Source: Cylindrotheca closterium
Taxonomy: Eukaryota; Bacillariophyta; Bacillariophyceae; Bacillariales; Bacillariaceae
Assembly (NCBI GenBank): GCA_933822405.4
Contig: CAKOGP040002313.1
Coordinates: 195,118 to 259,117 of the forward strand
Length of the DNA stretch: 64,000 bases
Direction of reading: 5' to 3'
Position 1 is the first letter of the stretch. Each line of letters starts with the position of its first letter. The position numbers and the translations under genes are program-made. Under the pieces are notes generated by a model. It was given only the letters and a program-made list of their open reading frames with translations, did not search any database and was not told where the DNA came from. Below are positions 10,427 through 19,757 of this stretch, one piece after another.

Positions 10427-12262
10427 CTACCGGCCAATAAATTCTGGCGCAGCAATGACCTTGGACTCTCTTTTCATCTTCTGGCTGATCGCCATCCGCT
10501 TCTCCTCCAATTCCTCCGCAGCATCTGCATAGTTTTGCTCCCGCAGTACCTCCGCCATGTTGCGATAAAGTATGGCAACGTATTCATGATCCGCACCTCG
10601 AGTGTTCTGAAATATCTCGAGCGATTGCTGGAATAGTTTCATTGCATTATCCCAATTTTCTTTCTGCTTCCATACACAAGCCATACCATACAACGTGGTC
10701 GCCACATCTGCGTGCCGTTCCCCAAGTGTCTTCTTGTAGATATCCAATGAAATTTCATAGAGTTGCATCGCCTTGTCCAGTCCTCCCATGTCAAAATATG
10801 CTTGAGCAAACTTGCTGTAAGCCGTTGCGACTTCAGAGTGTTCTTCACCATATGTCTTTCGTTTCATGTCCAATGATTGCTGATACAACCTCATAGATTC
10901 GCCGTAGTTCCCTTGGGAGCTATGTATCATTGCCATATTGGAATACGCAATGACGATGTAGGGATGCTCCATGCCACGGCAATTCTTGAACATTTTGGCT
11001 GCTTCTTCAAACAGCTCCATGGCAGACTCTAATTCCCCTTGGAGCCACAGCACGCAACCAATATCGTTGAAAGTTGCTGGGACCGTTGGGTGATCTTTGC
11101 CATGGATTTCTTTGAACATTCTCAGCGCCACTTTGTACAGCTTTAGAGCTTCGCTGAGTCTACCTTGTTCCGCCAACACACGACCCATACGGTAGTAGGT
11201 AGAGGCAACGGTGATGTGTACTTCTCCGTATTGTTCCAGCTGCAAATGCAGCAAACGACAATAGACTCGAAATGCCACGCCAAACTCACAAAGGTATTCA
11301 CGAAACAATGTAGCAAGTCTGTTTAACCGGTACTCCTCATTGGTTTCGTCTAGCAGGTCTTGCAAGTTCTCACTGTTCATTATTTCACTACCCCCAACCA
11401 GTTTCAAATCGCCTAGGCGTTCCTTTAGCTTTCCAGTAGCTCCAGCAAAATACTTCCTAAAGTATTCATATAAGCTGTGACTATCAAGCTCTGTACACAG
11501 CGCTTTGATTGCTTTGTGATGAATCTGAATCTCGCAAATATGTGAAACACCACCTTCAGTTGTCATACGAAAGTGCACATTCAAATCACGATAGCCCGTG
11601 AGTGTTGGATTCTTGAATCGGTTCTTGGCGCTGATGATAGCAATCGATGGATCATTTTGCAGAATCTCCAAACACTTCAAGACTTGATCGGCTGAAACAA
11701 ACTTAATACTGCCTCGAACAATGTCATACAGCCATGATATTCCAGGTGGCAAGGTGCGATTCGAATAATCGTCAAAGGCTTTTGCCAGCGCACGTTCCTT
11801 CCCCTTGAGTGACGCAAACTGAACATCCACAGTTTCAACAGAGTCACCACAAGCTTCGCAGACTTGATCCACAAGGTTTCTGATGTAATCTTGGTACACG
11901 GGTCCCACCACTACTGCAGCCTCGTATAGCTCGTCCAGTGTTTCAACGGGTCTATCGCCGGACGTTGCCAGTTGCTGATGTTCGTCGGTGATTTCTAGTT
12001 TCACATCCACATTTTCCAATTGGGCAATCTGCTTGAATTCATCAACCTCAAGATACTTGGCGTCCATTTTTTCTCGGCATCGTATGTATTTATGGGCAAA
12101 AAGCAAGAACTTGGTAGTTTCTGGGCGAAGTTGAATGCTTGCTTCTTCTTGGATCAACGATTCAATAAAGCTAGCAACATCAAGATCTTTAATGTCGTCG
12201 TCGAGTGATGCTGCAACGGAGCTGCCCATTGCATCAGTAGCAAACTGTCTTAGATATTGCAT
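10427..12262 (-). CDS. RelA/SpoT-like nucleotidyltransferase-fold protein fused to kinesin-light-chain-type TPRs
   Basis: Single exon, 611 residues, with ATG at 12262. Residues about 115-290 resemble the RelA/SpoT synthetase fold: a basic LKGKERALAK segment (153-162), DIVRGSIKF (180-188), GYRDLNVHFRM (223-233) and EIQIHHKAI (244-252), which line up with the Asp, Tyr and ExQ motifs of (p)ppGpp synthetases. The canonical EIQIRT is changed to EIQIHH, so activity is uncertain. Residues about 347-600 hold about six 42-residue TPRs of the kinesin light chain class (for example EALKLYKVALRMFKEIHG), a protein-interaction scaffold. There is no HD hydrolase domain and no plastid presequence, unlike plastid RSH enzymes. 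The likely role is a cytosolic signalling or scaffold protein; the substrate is unknown. The gene faces a GNAT gene across 278 bp. Confidence 0.75.
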   Translation of the reverse strand: MQYLRQFATDAMGSSVAASLDDDIKDLDVASFIESLIQEEASIQLRPETTKFLLFAHKYIRCREKMDAKYLEVDEFKQIAQLENVDVKLEITDEHQQLATSGDRPVETLDELYEAAVVVGPVYQDYIRNLVDQVCEACGDSVETVDVQFASLKGKERALAKAFDDYSNRTLPPGISWLYDIVRGSIKFVSADQVLKCLEILQNDPSIAIISAKNRFKNPTLTGYRDLNVHFRMTTEGGVSHICEIQIHHKAIKALCTELDSHSLYEYFRKYFAGATGKLKERLGDLKLVGGSEIMNSENLQDLLDETNEEYRLNRLATLFREYLCEFGVAFRVYCRLLHLQLEQYGEVHITVASTYYRMGRVLAEQGRLSEALKLYKVALRMFKEIHGKDHPTVPATFNDIGCVLWLQGELESAMELFEEAAKMFKNCRGMEHPYIVIAYSNMAMIHSSQGNYGESMRLYQQSLDMKRKTYGEEHSEVATAYSKFAQAYFDMGGLDKAMQLYEISLDIYKKTLGERHADVATTLYGMACVWKQKENWDNAMKLFQQSLEIFQNTRGADHEYVAILYRNMAEVLREQNYADAAEELEEKRMAISQKMKRESKVIAAPEFIGR

Positions 12263-12540
12263 CCTTCAGTTACAGTAGAAATTTTTATGGCATGCATTGG
12301 CGACAACAAGACGTTTGGGTGTTTGTTTTAAATGTAGTGCATCCTCACCACAGTTGCGGTTATTGGATCAAGTTTAGTTTTCGAAAACTTCGATCTTCGA
12401 CCTACTCGACTAGATCACGACTGGACTCAAAGCAATGACGAATGGAAATGACGACCATCAAAATCCAAAGCAAGAACAACATGAGAAACGAGATATATCG
12501 TAGCTAGATTCGTATAGTACCGTACTGCTTTCTTCAGAAC
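12263..12540. promoter_or_regulatory. Shared divergent promoter region (RSH-like / GNAT)
   Basis: These 278 bp lie between two start codons pointing away from each other, so they must hold both promoters and both 5' UTRs. No clear TATA box or repeated motif was picked out. Confidence 0.45.
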
Positions 12541-13251
12541 ATGGCCACCACTACCACATTGCTAGTACTCGGGCCAGAGTATATAGAAGAATGCGCTCAG
12601 GTCATGGCGAATGCCTTCAGTGATGCCGCCATCTACCGATACATTTTTCGGGGCACACAGGAGTCTCGCAGGGCTGCCTTGGAATGGTTGTTTGTCAGAA
12701 ACATTCGCATTGTTTTAGATAAATGTCCACAAGCCTTGCGAGGTGTGTTGAATAATGAGAAAAACAGCAATCAAGTCGTCTGCTGTTTCATGTGGGTCCC
12801 ACAGGAACATCAAGATGCCAGTCTCGGGGAAATGCTGTGGCATGGGCTCTTGCAAATGCCGATTCGATTTGGCATGGACTCTGTCAAGCGGATGCTTCAT
12901 GTGATGGATAATTTGAAATCTCCAAGTAAAGAATATACTTCTCAGATGATGAATGACGAGAGTGGTCAAAACAACAATAATATAGTCAAGGAAGGCTCCA
13001 TTCAGTTGCAACGCATGGTGGTTCGTCCCGATTGCCAAGGACAAGGGTTGGGCACAAAGGCTCTCATGGCTGCCATTGTCGAAGAAAGTGCCAAGGGAAA
13101 ATTGAACTTACATTTGGAGACTCAGTCACCACGGAATGTAACTTTTTACGAGCGTCTTGGCTACAAGGTCATTTGGGACAAGGAGTGCTACGAGGAGGAA
13201 ATGGAATACAAGTTTCATTCTTGGTGCATGATTCGTTCGGATGCTTTGTAG
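12541..13251 (+). CDS. GNAT-family N-acetyltransferase
   Basis: Single exon, 236 residues. The C-terminal half has the GNAT acetyl-CoA motif A, seen as LQRMVVRPDCQGQGLGTKAL (Q-G-x-G-x-G/A loop), followed by the motif B region SPRNVTFYERLGYKV. The N-terminal CAQVMANAFSDAAIYRYIF is typical of the fungal/algal branch annotated as acetyltransferases acting on small molecules. The substrate cannot be told from the sequence. There is no signal peptide, so it is probably cytosolic. A low-complexity NNNN linker sits before the core strand. Confidence 0.85.
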   Translation: MATTTTLLVLGPEYIEECAQVMANAFSDAAIYRYIFRGTQESRRAALEWLFVRNIRIVLDKCPQALRGVLNNEKNSNQVVCCFMWVPQEHQDASLGEMLWHGLLQMPIRFGMDSVKRMLHVMDNLKSPSKEYTSQMMNDESGQNNNNIVKEGSIQLQRMVVRPDCQGQGLGTKALMAAIVEESAKGKLNLHLETQSPRNVTFYERLGYKVIWDKECYEEEMEYKFHSWCMIRSDAL

Positions 13252-14020
13252 TTCTTGGACGTGTGGCTTTGAGTTGTTTGGTATACTTGATTGTGGTTTT
13301 GGTGTCTGACAGTTCAAATGTATCGGAAGTGAATTTGTGCAATGAGTTTCGACGAATACTAAAAGACTACCAGGAAATTCACGAGGACAAACACAATCAC
13401 AAGGAGGTTTCCAATTGAGCCGTCCAATCAACAAAACTCTTAAAGTCGTCATAGTCCACCAATTCACAAGGGCACTGTCATGTTGAGAGACTGCCGTAGG
13501 AGCAACAAACATTGGACCACGGAAGATACTATCTCCTGACACGACTGCCATGCCCCAGTTCGGTTGTAATAGCTAATAGCTAGTAGCTACATGGACATTG
13601 CTGTTGCGGCTAACTGTCTGCCCCAAGGAACATAGCTAGAATTATCATTAAAAAGCATCTCTTATAAAACACGAAACACGTTCTCCAGACCCTCCAGTCA
13701 ATCAGAAGCTTCACCTCAGTCACACTGTCTTGTTTCGATCCCCCACGACTTGAAAAGGGCGTATCCCGGACAAGTCAAATCTGTACGAACAGCGCGACTC
13801 GATTCGGAAGTGTTTTTGGAATACGAGATTTCGTCGAGCGAGATTTTCGGATTTATTGACAAGACGAATTTGATTCACGGGCCGTTATGTTTTCAATCGG
13901 AGTGTGTCGCGGTTTGATTGAGCGAGTTTTGAAGCTTGTGAGCTGACAAGCAGATGATTCGCGACAATTTTTTTTCATGGAGAGCACACAATTTTGCAAA
14001 CCTCCACCAACAACATCATC
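13252..14020. other. Intergenic, no supported gene
   Basis: This stretch contains the GNAT 3' flank and the upstream region of the PDZ protein. Open frames on both strands are short and look like shadows. No repeat or RNA gene was recognised. Confidence 0.4.
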
Positions 14021-14653
14021 ATGTCGACCCGAGAACCACGCCCCCAAAGACGAGGTCCGCCCATGAAGCGAAGGTCTAGTTCCTGTAAAAAGGGAGCCTT
14101 TGCCAGCATCACCGCCAGAAAGGCCCATCCATCTGAACAATTGGGAGTGAGCATCAAAGAGGTCGATGGGAGAGCGACCGTCACGGAAATCTTTGAAGAC
14201 AGCATATTTTTTCAAACTGACTTGAAAGTGGGAGACATCCTACTAAGTCTCAATGGAACAAGTACAAGAGATGCCTTTCTATCAGATCTCATTGCATCTG
14301 GGAATGCTGCTGAAGAGAAGGTTACAATGGTGGTCCGACAGGATACCAGCGGCCTGTTCCAAAAGTCGCCGTCAAAGCGATCTAGCCTCTCCCCCAACCC
14401 GAACGAAGTTGAGGCGGAGAAGGAAAAAGATCAGGATGTTGGAATTCGCTTCAAAGTGCTCGATAACAAACTGATGGTCAGCAGTATCCTACCCTGTTCT
14501 GTCTTTCAAGACACTGATTTGAAGGTTGGAGATCTTGTGTCAAAAATCAATGAGATGGACTTCTATTCCTATGCAGATGCAGACTATGCTCTAAAGATTG
14601 CCAACAAGAGAGGCAGTGTTGTAAAGCTTCAATTGCTACAGAGAAACCTATGA
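14021..14653 (+). CDS. Small protein with two PDZ-like domains
   Basis: I chose ATG 14021 (MSTREPRPQRRG) because the frame extends upstream only through non-ATG codons; this gives 210 residues. After a basic, Ser-rich leader there are two PDZ-like units of similar sequence. The first has LGVSIKEVDGRATVTEIFED and TDLKVGDILLSLNG; the second has VGIRFKVLDNKLMVSSI and TDLKVGDLVSKINEMD. The shared TDLKVGD element shows internal duplication. There is no protease or kinase domain, so it is probably an adaptor. The linker (about 115-145) is Ser/Pro- and Glu/Lys-rich. The carboxylate-binding loop is not the canonical GLGF, so ligand preference is unclear. Confidence 0.7.
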   Translation: MSTREPRPQRRGPPMKRRSSSCKKGAFASITARKAHPSEQLGVSIKEVDGRATVTEIFEDSIFFQTDLKVGDILLSLNGTSTRDAFLSDLIASGNAAEEKVTMVVRQDTSGLFQKSPSKRSSLSPNPNEVEAEKEKDQDVGIRFKVLDNKLMVSSILPCSVFQDTDLKVGDLVSKINEMDFYSYADADYALKIANKRGSVVKLQLLQRNL

Positions 14654-15076
14654 TACACATTTCATAACGAATAACCAGAATTTTTAAAACAATGCAATAT
14701 CGATACGGTACCGGTACCGGTAGATAGGTCGGTCCCATTTAGATCATCAAACGCTGTCATCGCAAATCCAACTGTTGACCATCGCAAATTTCTCCTGCGC
14801 AGCCAAAAATGGACACAACTCGGACATCTTGCAAGATTGATTTCATATTTGAATCCTGCCTAATGCGAGGTAGTGTCATCCTCAATGGTGACGTCATACG
14901 CGAATTCCATCGAACCTCACTCAAATCTGCTTACAATATATTTTATCATATTCCAACACAATGATCTGCAGTATCTTGCAGCTCGTCAATTCCTGTGGTT
15001 ACCACAATATTGATACAGATAAGAGACAGAAATCATCGTCACCATAGCTCGCCTTTTCTTTATCGCTGCGGTCGTG
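14654..15076. other. Intergenic with TACCGGTA palindromes
   Basis: The stretch from 14704 to 14722 contains two overlapping copies of the palindrome TACCGGTA (14709-14716 and 14715-14722). The same 8-mer recurs on the other side of the monooxygenase gene. Otherwise I see only the 3' flank of the PDZ gene and the promoter of the next gene. Confidence 0.45.
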
Positions 15077-16303
15077 ATGGGGTTTTCAAGAACTGTGGCT
15101 GCTGCTGCCTCGGCATCGTTGCCACAAAATCCAAAGAATCACCATGCTTTTCGGGTCGCCATTGTGGGCGGTTCCTTGGGGGGACTTGCGACGGCCAATG
15201 CTTTACAAAGTACCGGGAGATTTCAAATCATTCACGTCTACGAGCGCGCACCCGGTCCATTGGATCAAAAAGGAAGTGGTTTGGGATATGTCAACGTTGC
15301 CGCCTGGGAAGCTCTTCGCAACGACGAGGTACCCATGATGCGTCGGGGTCGACGTGCCCATCGTCATCAGGGATCCTTTTATTATGGCGATTTGTGGAAA
15401 TATCTTTATCAAGGACTGCCTCCAGGTACGGTTCGATTTGGGCAAACCATTGAAAAATTGACCATGAACAACAACAACGACAGCGACAATGGCCGTGGTA
15501 GTACCGTTTCCATTGACAAGGAGGAATATGATTTGGTGGTCGTATCCGATGGTGGCTTTTCGAAACTGCGAAAATATGTGTTGCGCGATGATGCCTTGGA
15601 TGATAACAGCAATAACAATTGCAAGTCGCCGCACAATAATGATGACTACTATCAAGTGGAACCCGAGTACGCTGGTTATGTGGTTTGGCGCGGTGCTGTG
15701 TCCATCTCCAAAATTCCATTGCACATCTTGCCTCGAATACATGAAGGAGTCTATAAGAATGGGATTTACGATACCATTTTGCTACGACAGGCCAAGGACA
15801 ATGGCGAAGATCTTTGGACCATGGGGACATTTATTAAAACGCCGGAAGACGAGGTGGATCAGTATTGGAACAAGGCTACAGATGGCACCAGTCGGCATGG
15901 AAGCATCAACGACAACAAGAAAAATGTTATGCCCGATTGGCTCATACAACATTTTACGGATCACTTTTCCAATACACCAGGTTTGGTCGAATTGATGGAA
16001 TGTATCCGACAGCACGGCGAAGTCTCGCCTCATCCACAATACGAATTCGGTCGCATTGAGAAGGTGCATGAGGGTCGAGTGGTGATCTTGGGCGACGCTG
16101 CCCACATGGCCAGTCCGCGTACCGCCGTGGGTGCCCACACGGCCATTTTGGATGCCTTGGCCTTGAAGGATTCTTTTGAAAAAGAGCCCCCCGAGAGTAA
16201 TATTGACGCCGTGTTGGAGCTCTACAGTCATGCCGGCCTTCGTCATGCCCGTGAACTTTATGCACGTTCGAGAGAAGTCTCATCGGAATTTATTGGCGAC
16301 TAG
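15077..16303 (+). CDS. FAD-dependent aromatic-ring-type monooxygenase
   Basis: ATG 15077 gives 408 residues; the frame also reads a GTG three bases earlier. The N-terminal dinucleotide-binding fold is clear: VAIVGGSLGGLATANAL, with the ribose-binding acid in VYERA. The second FAD motif, GDAAHMASPRTAVGAH, lies near residue 340 and is the GD motif of class A flavoprotein hydroxylases. A middle VVSDGGFSKLRK replaces the usual GADG..S..R. These enzymes use NAD(P)H and oxygen to hydroxylate aromatic or N-heterocyclic substrates; the closest flavour is salicylate or dihydroxypyridine hydroxylase. The substrate here is unknown. The Ala-rich N-terminus might be a weak mitochondrial or secretory leader, but it has no clear cleavage site. 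A Ser/Asn-rich insert interrupts the middle domain. Confidence 0.8.
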   Translation: MGFSRTVAAAASASLPQNPKNHHAFRVAIVGGSLGGLATANALQSTGRFQIIHVYERAPGPLDQKGSGLGYVNVAAWEALRNDEVPMMRRGRRAHRHQGSFYYGDLWKYLYQGLPPGTVRFGQTIEKLTMNNNNDSDNGRGSTVSIDKEEYDLVVVSDGGFSKLRKYVLRDDALDDNSNNNCKSPHNNDDYYQVEPEYAGYVVWRGAVSISKIPLHILPRIHEGVYKNGIYDTILLRQAKDNGEDLWTMGTFIKTPEDEVDQYWNKATDGTSRHGSINDNKKNVMPDWLIQHFTDHFSNTPGLVELMECIRQHGEVSPHPQYEFGRIEKVHEGRVVILGDAAHMASPRTAVGAHTAILDALALKDSFEKEPPESNIDAVLELYSHAGLRHARELYARSREVSSEFIGD

Positions 16304-16775
16304 AGTTTTGTAAGCTAGTGTGGCTATTACCGTACCCATAGATACCGGTACTTCTACTGGACTGTGAAATTCATTCTACCAGTACCCTTCAGGGCTACGG
16401 ACAGACCTCAACCGCGATGCGAGAAAACGTCAAGGGCGAAGTCGGCGAGAAGCTTCCAATTAAAAGCATTCGATATGGTCATATTTGACCGTACAGTCCC
16501 TACGACAACTCGGAGGCAGAATTCATCCAAAGGCACAGTCATGGAAGGCCAGCGCTTTTTGAGACTTTGGTGGTGTGAAATACAGTTACCAGTGTCAATA
16601 TCAACTACACTAGCCACAGCTCGCCACAAGCACAGCTACTCATTCTTACCGGTAGCCTCTTAAAAAAACAAAAGACTTGCTCGATTGCCGATACACACGA
16701 AACCAGCACTCCAGCCTTTCGACTGACTCCTATTTATTCTCCTCCAATAATACTGCAAACCCAACATCTATTGTT
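16304..16775. other. Intergenic, upstream of the kinase gene
   Basis: Two more TACCGGTA palindromes lie at 16343-16350 and 16647-16654. The kinase open frame extends into this region only through non-ATG codons. No other feature was recognised. Confidence 0.4.
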
Positions 16776-17999
16776 ATGATGGCGACGAGAGAAAGATCAA
16801 AGTCGATATCACGGTCGTCCATGTCAGATGATACTTTGGCTCAAGGTGGCCGTAGCCATCCTAGCTTTGAAGGTCACATGACTGGTGACCGAGATACCCG
16901 GGGTACGATGACAGGCGACACCAACTTCTCAACAAGCGAACATGAAGGAGAGGAATACGATCTGAGTCCTGATTTGGCCGAGCGATTGGTGAAGCGCACT
17001 GAAATGCGAGTGGCCCAAGTGGTGTCGTCGTCGGTATATGTACAAAGCAACTGCGGATTATATGAACTGCCCCGCTTTGAACGAGAAGATTTGAATTTTG
17101 GAAATATGATTGCATTCGGCGGATTCTCTAATGTTTACGAGCTGGAATCCTTTAATGTTGAAACAGAATTGATGAATGAAGAGGCCAAAAAGGATGAACG
17201 AAGATATGTCATCAAGCATTTGAATCCAAAGTTGGCATCTAGCCCCAAAAAGTTGGTGGTCGGTGCCAAAGATTTGGTCATGGAAGCCCACTTCCTTTCG
17301 GCTCTGACTCATGAAAATATTATTGGTTTGAGAGCGTGGTCTTCACCGGGCATTTCAGGATTTGCCACGGCTGGTCGAGCAGATGGATTCTTTTTGATTT
17401 TGGATCGTCTGGAATTCACTTTGGCGAAACAAATTTCCTTTTGGAGGGAAGAAGCCAAGCAGCAAAAGGGTTTGCTCAAAGGAAGATCCGACAAGCAGAA
17501 ATCCTTTGCAACCCGGCTGAAAGTGGCACTACAAGTAGCCAACGCTGTGGATTATTTGCACGATAGACGCATACTGTTTCGTGATCTCAAGCCAGCCAAT
17601 ATAGGATTCGACAAGCATGAAGTCTTGAAAATTTTTGACTTTGGACTCGCCGTCGAAATTCCGGACCACCCAGATCCAGATACCACATTCAAGCTGGCAG
17701 GAAACACTGGTACATCCCGATACATGGCTGTGGAGGTCATTCGCAAAGAACCTTACAACTTGAAAGCCGATGTGTTTTCGTATTCCATTCTTTTGTGGGA
17801 AATCCTGGCATTGTCAAAGCCGTATGAGGGTTTGATGGGACAACAGGTGAAGGAAAGTGTTTCGGTGTATGGAGAACGGCCATCGGTCCCCCGTTCTTGG
17901 CCACAATCCGTTCGCAAACTCTTGCGCAGTGGATGGGGTGAATCGATACTTGCTCGCCCTACGATGAAGGAAGTATGCAAAACGTTGGAGAAGGCGTAG
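16776..17999 (+). CDS. Protein kinase, TKL-like, with FRD in the catalytic loop
   Basis: ATG 16776 gives 407 residues. A Ser/Thr-rich N-terminal tail (about 1-110) is followed by a complete kinase domain. It has a glycine loop (AFGGFSNVYEL), the catalytic lysine in YVIKHL, an alpha-C Glu in MEAHFLSAL, the catalytic loop FRDLKPANIG, the DFG motif in IFDFGLAVE, and an activation segment GNTGTSRYMAVEV in place of the usual APE. The C-lobe has DVFSYSILLWEI, typical of tyrosine-kinase-like Ser/Thr kinases. LKPAN predicts Ser/Thr specificity. The HRD histidine is replaced by Phe; the Asp and Lys are kept, so the enzyme should be active. No TM segment or regulatory domain is present, so the upstream pathway is unknown. 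Confidence 0.9.
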   Translation: MMATRERSKSISRSSMSDDTLAQGGRSHPSFEGHMTGDRDTRGTMTGDTNFSTSEHEGEEYDLSPDLAERLVKRTEMRVAQVVSSSVYVQSNCGLYELPRFEREDLNFGNMIAFGGFSNVYELESFNVETELMNEEAKKDERRYVIKHLNPKLASSPKKLVVGAKDLVMEAHFLSALTHENIIGLRAWSSPGISGFATAGRADGFFLILDRLEFTLAKQISFWREEAKQQKGLLKGRSDKQKSFATRLKVALQVANAVDYLHDRRILFRDLKPANIGFDKHEVLKIFDFGLAVEIPDHPDPDTTFKLAGNTGTSRYMAVEVIRKEPYNLKADVFSYSILLWEILALSKPYEGLMGQQVKESVSVYGERPSVPRSWPQSVRKLLRSGWGESILARPTMKEVCKTLEKA

Positions 18000-19157
18000 A
18001 CTCTGTATCTACAATATGTTCTACAATAAGTCCGTAGTCTCCTTCTCTACCTCTACCCCATCCAAACACTATGCACTTTTAAAAGTGCAACAATGTACTG
18101 TAAGAAACATCATACGAAGCTAAATTAGTCCTTCTGTGTTCCGAAGCTATGTATCAATGGCTATCCCCTTGATAGCACTGTTTATCCCAATCGTGCTACC
18201 ATCGTCATCATCATCATGGGATTGTATCAGACATGATGGAAATTTTGTTGGAGTGAACAGAGCTGGATAAACATGTCTACAACATGCTGGACAGTGGTGC
18301 ATGCCTATCGAGCGTGTGGTGTATTGTTGTGTTGCCTTGCAGAAACGAACTATGATTGAAATTTCGAACAATAGATCTCCTCCGCATCGTCCATTTTCTT
18401 TGGTGTGTGATCCATTGTACTCACAGAACCTTACTATGATCTCGTTTACCAAAAGATATAGTCATACCGGGTACCAAATTCAAAATAGTACTTCTCTCGC
18501 TCCATCAACTTTCTTCGTATCAGCATAACATCAAGAAAGACTCCTCTGTTCTTCTCAAGCCTTTCATCTGGGACCTGGTACTTGCATGATTGCAGAATCG
18601 AGAACCATGATAGAAAATTTCGATATTGGAACGCTTGCTGTGTGACTCTACCTAATTGTGGCAGATACAAGAAAAATTCTATGATCCGTCTTCCAAACGC
18701 TAGAGTGGCACTTTCTGATTTTGTTACGAGTTTTACATAATTATACTGGAGTAATATTGCTCTTGCACTTTCACCGTCTTCGCATCAGGATTGTGTCTTT
18801 ATATAGTATGGGGGGGCTTCCTTCCATGGTCGTCACAAAATTCTCAATTCGCGGCACCGTGCGCCAATCCATTTTTACGAGCTATTAGTATCGAAGCATA
18901 TTTCAAATCAGCATCTTTTGTTTTCTTAAGTATCGATTGAGTGACCGGATAGCTGCACCAATGAGAAGACAGAGCTAACATGGCACGAAGCTGCCAGATC
19001 AGCACTGACACACACACACGTACACGTACCTGTATTTGGAAATGCGTGCCATGCAACGTGACCACTTACTGCAGCAACAAAAAAAACCAAATGCCAGAAA
19101 CACAAAACGTAGCACATCATCATATACAGCACACACTATAGATCATCAGATTAGACA
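18000..19157. other. Long intergenic region, no supported gene
   Basis: In 1,158 bp I see only short open frames without family resemblance, an ATC/ATG-rich patch (about 18200-18220) and a small (CA)-type run at 19009-19018. The right end must contain the bZIP promoter. Nothing suggests an RNA gene. Confidence 0.4.
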
Positions 19158-19757
19158 ATGACAGGAGAAGCTACGAACACCTCAGCTATCGCTGAAGCAG
19201 GCGACGAGCAAGATAGGGCCTCTAGCAGTCAAACCTCGGGAACCAAACGCAGCACTCCCGAAAGCAACACCTCTGAAGAGGGGAATGCAGACCAACTCAG
19301 TGATGCTGCACTTGACCCCGAACGAAGAAAAGAAGCACGGAAAATGAGGAGGGTCATGGCCAACCGAAGATCCGCCAGAGAGTCTCGCGAACGGCGAAAG
19401 AAGTTGCTCCAAGATTTGCAAGACTCGGTGGAAAATCTGACCACTGAAAATGCCGAACTCTCCAAGGAGAACTTGACACTCCGCCAAGAATTGGCCACCC
19501 TTGTGGAACAAATGGGAGGTGTGGCAGCCTTGAGTATGATTCCTAACATTCAAAGCTTGCTCCAAAGTACCCAGGGATTGGCTGGATTATCAGGCCAGTC
19601 CCCTAGTGTTACATCCGGGGCTACGGGATCAACAGGTGGCTCTGGATTCGGCAGCGGTGGCACCGGTGGAAGCACAGCCTCTGTCCAAGGAGCTGCTTCA
19701 TTGCCCCCTAATCTGGGGGGTGCTGGAGTCAGTGGTAATTTATCGGGCAGCATATGA
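19158..19757 (+). CDS. bZIP transcription factor
   Basis: Single exon, 199 residues. A Ser/Thr/Glu-rich N-terminus precedes the basic region RRVMANRRSARESRERRKK, which has the N-x7-R spacing that contacts DNA, and a leucine zipper follows at heptad spacing (LLQDLQDSVENL, then NAELSKENLTLRQEL). The N(R)RSARESR core is the plant/algal type that usually binds ACGT-containing elements. The C-terminal third is Gly/Ser-rich and low in complexity (about 140-199), possibly an activation or disordered region. No PAS or DUF domain accompanies the bZIP. The target genes are unknown. Confidence 0.9.
   Translation: MTGEATNTSAIAEAGDEQDRASSSQTSGTKRSTPESNTSEEGNADQLSDAALDPERRKEARKMRRVMANRRSARESRERRKKLLQDLQDSVENLTTENAELSKENLTLRQELATLVEQMGGVAALSMIPNIQSLLQSTQGLAGLSGQSPSVTSGATGSTGGSGFGSGGTGGSTASVQGAASLPPNLGGAGVSGNLSGSI

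Noticed and set aside
15203..15830. Two long minus-strand frames opposite the monooxygenase
   Set aside because: His/Ile/Val-rich shadow translations of the FAD protein; no start context or motif.
18147..18670. Two minus-strand frames of about 75-100 codons
   Set aside because: No family resemblance, no splice sites that would join them, and composition like the surrounding non-coding DNA.
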